A DNA stretch of 64,000 nucleotides from NCBI GenBank assembly GCA_022703505.1, contig JAKLDN010000009.1, positions 1-64,000 of the forward strand, given 5' to 3'. Shown here piece by piece: positions 59,765 through 64,000 of this stretch. A program made the translations under genes and the position numbers. The notes under the pieces are model-generated. The model was not told where the DNA came from and ran no database searches. It saw only the letters and a list, made by a program, of their open reading frames with translations. Positions within the stretch are counted from its first letter, which is position 1, and every line of letters starts with the position of its first letter. The DNA comes from Spirochaetota bacterium (GTDB lineage: Bacteria; Spirochaetota; Spirochaetia; Treponematales; UBA12059).

Positions 59765-61444
59765 TCAGCCGCCCATCACCTCCCGGACCTTGACCAGGGT
59801 CCGGTCCCGTACGGCTCGGGCTTCCGCAGCCAGGGCTTCCGCCTCCGCACGGACCTTGGCCGCCCATTCCGGATCCTCGATGGAGCCCAGGTTGATCAGC
59901 ACGTTGAGCACCGCCCCCTCGGCGCCGGCCGCGGCCAGCAAGGCGCCCACTCCGGCGTCCGTCACGGACGCCCTGTTGCCCAGGACCGCCGCGGATTCGG
60001 AAACCCGGGCGGCCTCGAGGCAGGCCTGGGCCGTGGACAGGGGCACCAGGGTGGCGCTGCGATAGCCCGCCTGGATCGCGGCGGCCCTCGCCGTTTTCTC
60101 CTCCTCCGTGCCCTTCGGGAGCTTCTGGGCCGCCAGCACGTCGTTGAAGGCGTTCGTGTCGTCGTCCACCGCGGCCAGGAGCCGGACCTTCACGTCCTGG
60201 GCCCGCAGGGCCAGGGCGTCCAGGTCCTTCCAGGCCGCCTCGTAGCCCTTCTTGCCCACCGTCAGGTTGGCGACCATGGCGGCCAGGGCCGCTCCCAGGC
60301 TCCCCGCCAGGGCCGCCACGGAGCCGCCGCCGGGGGCAGGCGAATCGGCGGACACCTCGTCCGCGAAGGAGGCCACGGTCCGGGAAACCAGGGGTGACGG
60401 AGAGCGCACCGCGTACTCGACGACCTTCTTGTTCGCGTCGAAGGGTGCCACGGAATCCAGGCCCAGGGACTGGACGGCCGTCTCCAGGAGCTCCGCCTCC
60501 GGAGCCCCCCCGCTCTTTCCCGCGCGGCGCAGGTAGAAGCGCCCGGCCTCGGCGAGGGGTTCCAGGGGAAGCAGCCCCACGATCTCGCTCCCCGTCACCA
60601 GGAGACCCAGCTTTTCCGCCTCCTCCCGGACGGTCTCGTAGACGACGTGCAGGGGTGTGGCGTGGTAGTCCGTGAGGTTGATGGAGACCTGGGCCCGTCG
60701 GTAGGTATCGATGTACCACCCGATGGCCCGGACGTGGTTGAGCCGCCCGGGTGTCTTGATCAGGTTGCCCTGGGCGTCCCGGAGGGACGCTCCGTCGGGC
60801 CCCTTGGCAGCCCGGCCGCCTTCCCGGATGTTCAGGGCGATCTCGTGGGCCAGCTTCCGGTCCCGGGTGTTCAGGTTCACGTTGTAGGCGATCAGGAATT
60901 CCCGGGCGCCCACGACCGTGGCCCCCCAGCGGGGATCGAAGGCCGCGGGTCCGAAGTCCGGCGTCCACTCGGGCTTCTTGAGCTTGTCCGGCAGGGCCTC
61001 GTACTCCCCGGCGCGGATGTCCGCCAGGCTGCGTCGCTCGGGCCGGGAGGCGGCGGCCTCGTAGAGGTAGACCGGGACCCCGAGTTCCTCGGCCAGACGC
61101 CGCCCCACGTCCCGGGCGATGTCGGCGCATTCCTCCATAGTGACCCCCGACACAGGCACGAAGGGGCAGACGTCCAGGGCGCCCATCCGGGGATGGGCGC
61201 CGGAATGGTTCCGCATGTCGATCAGGTTCCGCGCGGTCCGCGCGGCGGCCAGGGCCGCAAGGGCGACCGGGGCGGGCGGGCCCGCGAAGGTATAGACCGT
61301 CCGGTTGGTGTCCGCCCCGGGATCCACGTCCAAGACCTTCACCCCCGCGACTCCGGATATGGCCTGGGCGATCGCGTCGATCACCCCCCGGTCGCGACCC
61401 TCGGAAAAATTCGGCACACATTCGACGATCTTGGTTTCTGCCAT
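59765..61444 (-). CDS. ftcD: Bifunctional glutamate formiminotransferase / formiminotetrahydrofolate cyclodeaminase
   Basis: The 559-residue protein joins two enzymes of histidine breakdown. Residues 1-~325 are glutamate formiminotransferase (IVECVPNFSEGRD, NRTVYTFAGPP, HPRMGALDVCPFVP, AYNVNLNT). Residues ~355-559 are the cyclodeaminase (DEVSADSPAPGGGSVAALAGSLGAALAAMVANLT). Together they move the formimino group of FIGLU to tetrahydrofolate and release ammonia, giving methenyl-THF. The fusion is as in vertebrate FTCD; in many bacteria the two are separate genes. No other hut gene is in the window. It has its own promoter upstream. Confidence 0.95.
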   Translation of the reverse strand: MAETKIVECVPNFSEGRDRGVIDAIAQAISGVAGVKVLDVDPGADTNRTVYTFAGPPAPVALAALAAARTARNLIDMRNHSGAHPRMGALDVCPFVPVSGVTMEECADIARDVGRRLAEELGVPVYLYEAAASRPERRSLADIRAGEYEALPDKLKKPEWTPDFGPAAFDPRWGATVVGAREFLIAYNVNLNTRDRKLAHEIALNIREGGRAAKGPDGASLRDAQGNLIKTPGRLNHVRAIGWYIDTYRRAQVSINLTDYHATPLHVVYETVREEAEKLGLLVTGSEIVGLLPLEPLAEAGRFYLRRAGKSGGAPEAELLETAVQSLGLDSVAPFDANKKVVEYAVRSPSPLVSRTVASFADEVSADSPAPGGGSVAALAGSLGAALAAMVANLTVGKKGYEAAWKDLDALALRAQDVKVRLLAAVDDDTNAFNDVLAAQKLPKGTEEEKTARAAAIQAGYRSATLVPLSTAQACLEAARVSESAAVLGNRASVTDAGVGALLAAAGAEGAVLNVLINLGSIEDPEWAAKVRAEAEALAAEARAVRDRTLVKVREVMGG

Positions 61445-61499
61445 GGCTAACCCCTACGCGATGATCGGCGCGTCAGCCGGGCCGACGGCGCCGCGGCAT

Positions 61500-61527
61500 T
61501 CTATATCGCGGATTCGCTTTTTCTCAA
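61500..61527 (-). promoter_or_regulatory. Promoter of the formiminotransferase-cyclodeaminase gene
   Basis: On the minus strand TTGAGA (61527-61522) and TATAGA (61505-61500) are separated by 16 bases, leaving a leader of about 50 bases. It overlaps the region where the divergent PilZ gene must have its -35 box. Confidence 0.65.
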
Positions 61528-61552
61528 GGACCGTTTGTGGTAGATTAAAACC

Positions 61553-62326
61553 ATGTCGGATCCAGATTTTCAGTTCGGGAAGAAGGTCTTCTTTCTGAAT
61601 CCCCCGGGCGTCCTCTCCGACGTCGCCTCCACCCTGAGCGCGCATGAGTTCGAAGTGTACCTGGTACACAATCACCGAAACCTGGCGCGGTTCCTCAAGA
61701 AGGAACCCCACGCCCTGGTCTTCGTCAACATCGACGAGGGTATGAGCGAACCGGAATGGGAGGCCTGGATCCGCGGCCTGCAGGGCGATCCGGGGACGGC
61801 TTCCGTCGGAATCGGGGTGGTCACCCTCCTGGGGGATCCGGAGATCTCCCGGAAGTACCTCATGGATGTCGGGATTTCCTGCGGGTTCGTGACCCTTAAG
61901 ATCGGCGCGTCCAAGACGGCGGATATCCTCCTGAAAACCCTGGAGGCCAACGAGGCCCGAGGTAGAAGGAAATACGTGCGTGCAGCCTGCCCCGCGGGAA
62001 CCGCCGAGTTCTCGGTCCCCCTGGGGGACGCGGTCCTTCGCGGGACCGTCCAGGACCTGTCGACGGTCGGCATGGCCGCGTGGTTCGAGTCCGCGGCGGA
62101 ACTGCCCGTAGGAACCCGCCTCAGGGACCTCCAGCTGACCCTCCGGGGGGCACGGATCCTGCTGAACGGCATCGTCGTGGGAAAACGTTCGGGAGGGGAT
62201 GGACCTCCCGTGCAGGTGGTCATGTTCGAGCCGGGATCCCTGACGGACGAAAAACGGGAAAAGACACGATTCTATATCCGTCGGGTCCTCCAGGACGAGG
62301 TGAACCGGCGGCTGGAAACCGCGTAG
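61553..62326 (+). CDS. PilZ-domain c-di-GMP effector with N-terminal pseudo-receiver domain
   Basis: The 257-residue protein has an N-terminal receiver-like alpha/beta domain (~8-130: KKVFFLNPPGVLSDVASTL, ALVFVNIDEG) without a clear phosphorylatable Asp set, and a C-terminal PilZ domain (~138-255). The c-di-GMP motifs are present: RKYVR (139-143, RxxxR) and DLSTVG (168-173, D/NxSxxG). Effectors of this type govern motility and surface behaviour in spirochaetes. The ATG has no Shine-Dalgarno sequence and follows a TAGATT box by 6 bases. It is divergent from the cyclodeaminase gene. Confidence 0.88.
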   Translation: MSDPDFQFGKKVFFLNPPGVLSDVASTLSAHEFEVYLVHNHRNLARFLKKEPHALVFVNIDEGMSEPEWEAWIRGLQGDPGTASVGIGVVTLLGDPEISRKYLMDVGISCGFVTLKIGASKTADILLKTLEANEARGRRKYVRAACPAGTAEFSVPLGDAVLRGTVQDLSTVGMAAWFESAAELPVGTRLRDLQLTLRGARILLNGIVVGKRSGGDGPPVQVVMFEPGSLTDEKREKTRFYIRRVLQDEVNRRLETA

Positions 62327-62379
62327 TACTGTTCGACCGCGGCTAACGGCCGCGCTCATCATTCTTGGAGGGAGGCGCC

Positions 62380-62898
62380 ATGACTGTCGAGGAAGCCTTT
62401 GCCGGGGCCCTGAAGTACGAGACCAAGGTGCGGGACATCTACGCGGAATCCGCGGCCGGCACCCGGGAAACCGAGGCCCGGGCCCTCTACGAAGTCCTGG
62501 GCAGGGACGAGCAGTCCCACATCGACTACCTGAACCACATCCGGGAACGCTGGCGAAAGACGGGCGTCCTGGACACCCGGGGACCCGAGACCGTCCTGCC
62601 TCCCCGGGACCGCCTGGAGGAGGCGATGAAACGGGCCGCCTCCTCCCTGTCCCCGGCCCGGACCGGCCTGGACGAGGGCGGGGAACGGGCCGCCCTGACC
62701 CGGGCCCTTGCCGCGGAGGAGGAGACGAGCGCCTTCTACCGTTCCCTGGTCGCCGCCCTTCCGGAGGAGTCCCGGGCCGTCTTCCACCGCTTCGTGGAGA
62801 TCGAGGACGGCCACACCAGCATCGTGCGGGCCCAGCTGGACCTGGTCAGCCGGACCGGGTATTGGTTCGACGTCCGCGAGTTCGACCTGGAGGACTGA
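62380..62898 (+). CDS. Ferritin-like/rubrerythrin-type diiron protein
   Basis: The 172-residue four-helix protein has Glu/His metal ligands spaced as in the ferritin-like superfamily: ALKYETKVRDIYAE, GRDEQSHIDYLNHI (ExxH), AEEETSAFYRSL and VEIEDGHTSIVRAQLD. The rubredoxin domain of classical rubrerythrin is absent. It may reduce peroxide or store iron. GGAGGGAGG lies 4 bases before the ATG; an upstream TTG (62365) is less likely. Its 3' end overlaps the convergent helicase gene by 53 bases. Confidence 0.88.
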   Translation: MTVEEAFAGALKYETKVRDIYAESAAGTRETEARALYEVLGRDEQSHIDYLNHIRERWRKTGVLDTRGPETVLPPRDRLEEAMKRAASSLSPARTGLDEGGERAALTRALAAEEETSAFYRSLVAALPEESRAVFHRFVEIEDGHTSIVRAQLDLVSRTGYWFDVREFDLED

Positions 62899-64000
62899 AG
62901 CCGTCCCGATCCCGGGGGCCTCGGTCCCCGGGGTTGAATTTCCGGTACGCCGGCGGTCCCCGTCGTGCCGGGGCGCCATCCTTCGGGAAGGCCATCTTCA
63001 CGACGGGACCCTTTCCCGACTTCCGTGCCTCCGCGATGATGCGCTCCGCGGCCTCGAAGGGGACGGTCACGAAGGAGAAGGCGTCGTAGACCTCCACCCC
63101 TCCGACCAGGCGGTCCGGAAGGCCGGCCAGGTCCTTGACCAGGACCGCGATGGCCTTTCGGTCCGCCCCGTCCCGGCGGCCCGCCCCGATGAAGAGCCGG
63201 GTCGTGGCTTCCTTGTCCAGGAAATCCGTGCGGACGTCGCCGTAGCGCCCGGGGTCCAGCTCCGAGGAGTAGCCCGCCGCCAAGGCCGCGGCCAAGGCGT
63301 CCAGGGGATCCAGGCCTTCGGAGATCTCCCGGGCGAGGATCCGCCAGCGCTCCCGGGCTTCCTCGGAGTGCTGCGGCGTCCCGGCCTTCTCACCGGTCTT
63401 GCCGGGCTCCGCCGAGGCGTCCCCTGCCTCCCCGGGAGCCTGTCCCGCGCTTCCCTCCGTTTCCTCAGAAAGGATCCCCAGATCCGCGGCGGCCGAAAGC
63501 ACTCGGCCCCGGATCCGCTGACGCTTGGCCTCCAGGACCTCGTCCACCTCCGGCACCGCGCCTTTCTTCAGGGCCGCGCCCGCGGTCTTCCGCAGGAAAA
63601 AGATCCTCCGGTATTCGTCGGGGGTGACCAGGGTGACCGCGGTCCCGGTGTTCCCTGCCCGGCCCGTGCGCCCGATCCGGTGGGTATAGGAATCCGGGTC
63701 ATGGGGCAGGGAGAAGTTCACGACGTGAGTCAGGCGATCGATGTCGATCCCGCGGGCGGCCACGTCCGTGGCGGTCAGGATCGTGGTCCTCTTGGTCCGG
63801 AAGCGACGGAGCACCTTTTCCCGCTCCACCTGGGATAGGTCCCCGTGCAGGGCCTCGGCGCCGTAGCCCCGCTCGCCCAGGCTCTTGGCCAGGGCGTCCG
63901 TGTCCACCTTGGTGGCGCAGAAGACGATCCCGTAGAACTCGTCCTCCTTGTCCACCAGGCGGCACAGGACCTCCAGCTTGTCCGCCTCCCGGACTTCGAT
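62846..64000 (-). CDS. deaD: DEAD-box RNA helicase (DeaD/CsdA/DbpA-like), C-terminal part
   Basis: The gene enters from the right edge and its start is not in the window; 384 residues are seen. They include the end of the second RecA domain (FYGIVFCATKVDTDALAKSL, LHGDLSQVEREKVLRRFR, motif V TDVAARGIDI, motif VI HRIGRTGRAG), an Ala/Glu-rich linker, and a DbpA-type RNA-binding domain (TRLFIGAGRRDGADRKAIAVLVKDLAGL) followed by a basic Arg/Gly-rich tail. These enzymes remodel rRNA or mRNA. The last ~17 codons overlap the ferritin-like gene on the opposite strand. Confidence 0.92.
   Translation of the reverse strand: MEVREADKLEVLCRLVDKEDEFYGIVFCATKVDTDALAKSLGERGYGAEALHGDLSQVEREKVLRRFRTKRTTILTATDVAARGIDIDRLTHVVNFSLPHDPDSYTHRIGRTGRAGNTGTAVTLVTPDEYRRIFFLRKTAGAALKKGAVPEVDEVLEAKRQRIRGRVLSAAADLGILSEETEGSAGQAPGEAGDASAEPGKTGEKAGTPQHSEEARERWRILAREISEGLDPLDALAAALAAGYSSELDPGRYGDVRTDFLDKEATTRLFIGAGRRDGADRKAIAVLVKDLAGLPDRLVGGVEVYDAFSFVTVPFEAAERIIAEARKSGKGPVVKMAFPKDGAPARRGPPAYRKFNPGDRGPRDRDGFSPPGRTRGRRTNTRSG

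Overview
The window is a gene-dense, GC-rich bacterial chromosome segment that reads as a spirochaete related to Treponema. Three things suggest this. An outer-membrane biogenesis block (tamB, bamA, ompH/skp) lies beside mutS, and a long rimP-nusA-infB-rbfA-truB-ribF-rpsO-pnp run continues into M16 peptidase, dut, lptF/lptG and tgt; both arrangements match what I recall of treponemal genomes. Proteins such as PilZ with a pseudo-receiver domain, small TPR proteins and a thymidylate kinase with an altered P-loop also fit. This is inference from memory; no search was run. I see no tRNA or rRNA genes, transposase, phage genes or CRISPR array.

Layout. 1-0.75 kb: the end of an unknown plus-strand gene and a nested palindrome. 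0.75-16.9 kb (minus): one long translation/RNA operon led by rimP with a consensus promoter and a leader terminator, running through nusA, infB, rbfA, truB, ribF and rpsO, past a terminator to pnp, past another to an M16 peptidase, dut, the LptF/LptG permeases, tgt and a HEAT-repeat protein. 16.9-20.2 kb (minus): mutS and comF. 20.3 kb (plus): a STAS protein. 20.9-28.4 kb (minus): tamB-bamA-skp. 28.4-29.8 kb (plus): tmk and an exported protein. 29.9-32.0 kb (minus): an RlpA/SPOR-like protein and a secreted protein. 32.0-39.6 kb (plus): an accessory-looking operon led by a specialised NusG paralogue, followed by a nucleotide-sugar dehydratase, a sugar aminotransferase, a three-subunit molybdenum-hydroxylase-like enzyme and a tetrapyrrole-type methylase. 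39.6 kb: a PilZ-like gene. 40.4-44.4 kb (minus): yebC-ruvC-ruvA-ruvB-queA. 44.4-46.3 kb: a small zinc protein and a NeuB-like synthase. 46.4-50.8 kb (minus): zinc ribbon protein-murI-rsgA-mutS2. 50.9-52.7 kb (plus): pentapeptide repeat protein, metallo-beta-lactamase fold protein and a DUF2147 protein. 52.8-55.6 kb (minus): lepB-hemW-pdxY. 55.7-59.7 kb (plus): smpB-rsmD, then two TPR-type genes and rlmN. 59.8-61.4 kb (minus): a fused glutamate formiminotransferase/cyclodeaminase. 61.6-62.9 kb (plus): a PilZ effector and a ferritin-like protein. At the right edge (minus) is a DEAD-box RNA helicase cut by the window.

Most of the window is core housekeeping. Genes within operons overlap at ATGA, GTGA or TTGA junctions, pointing to strong translational coupling. 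The main unexpected signal is regulatory: at eight or nine loci a good -10 hexamer ends only 5-9 bases before the start codon, usually with no Shine-Dalgarno sequence. This suggests that leaderless mRNAs are common here (mutS, tmk, ruvA, the divergent 50.8-kb pair, a 38-codon ORF ahead of smpB, and others). Other points of interest are the 20-copy GGYQG tract in IF2, a zinc ribbon on NusA, a terminator in the leader of the nusA operon, a RibF without a recognisable kinase domain, and the NusG-led sugar/molybdoenzyme operon.
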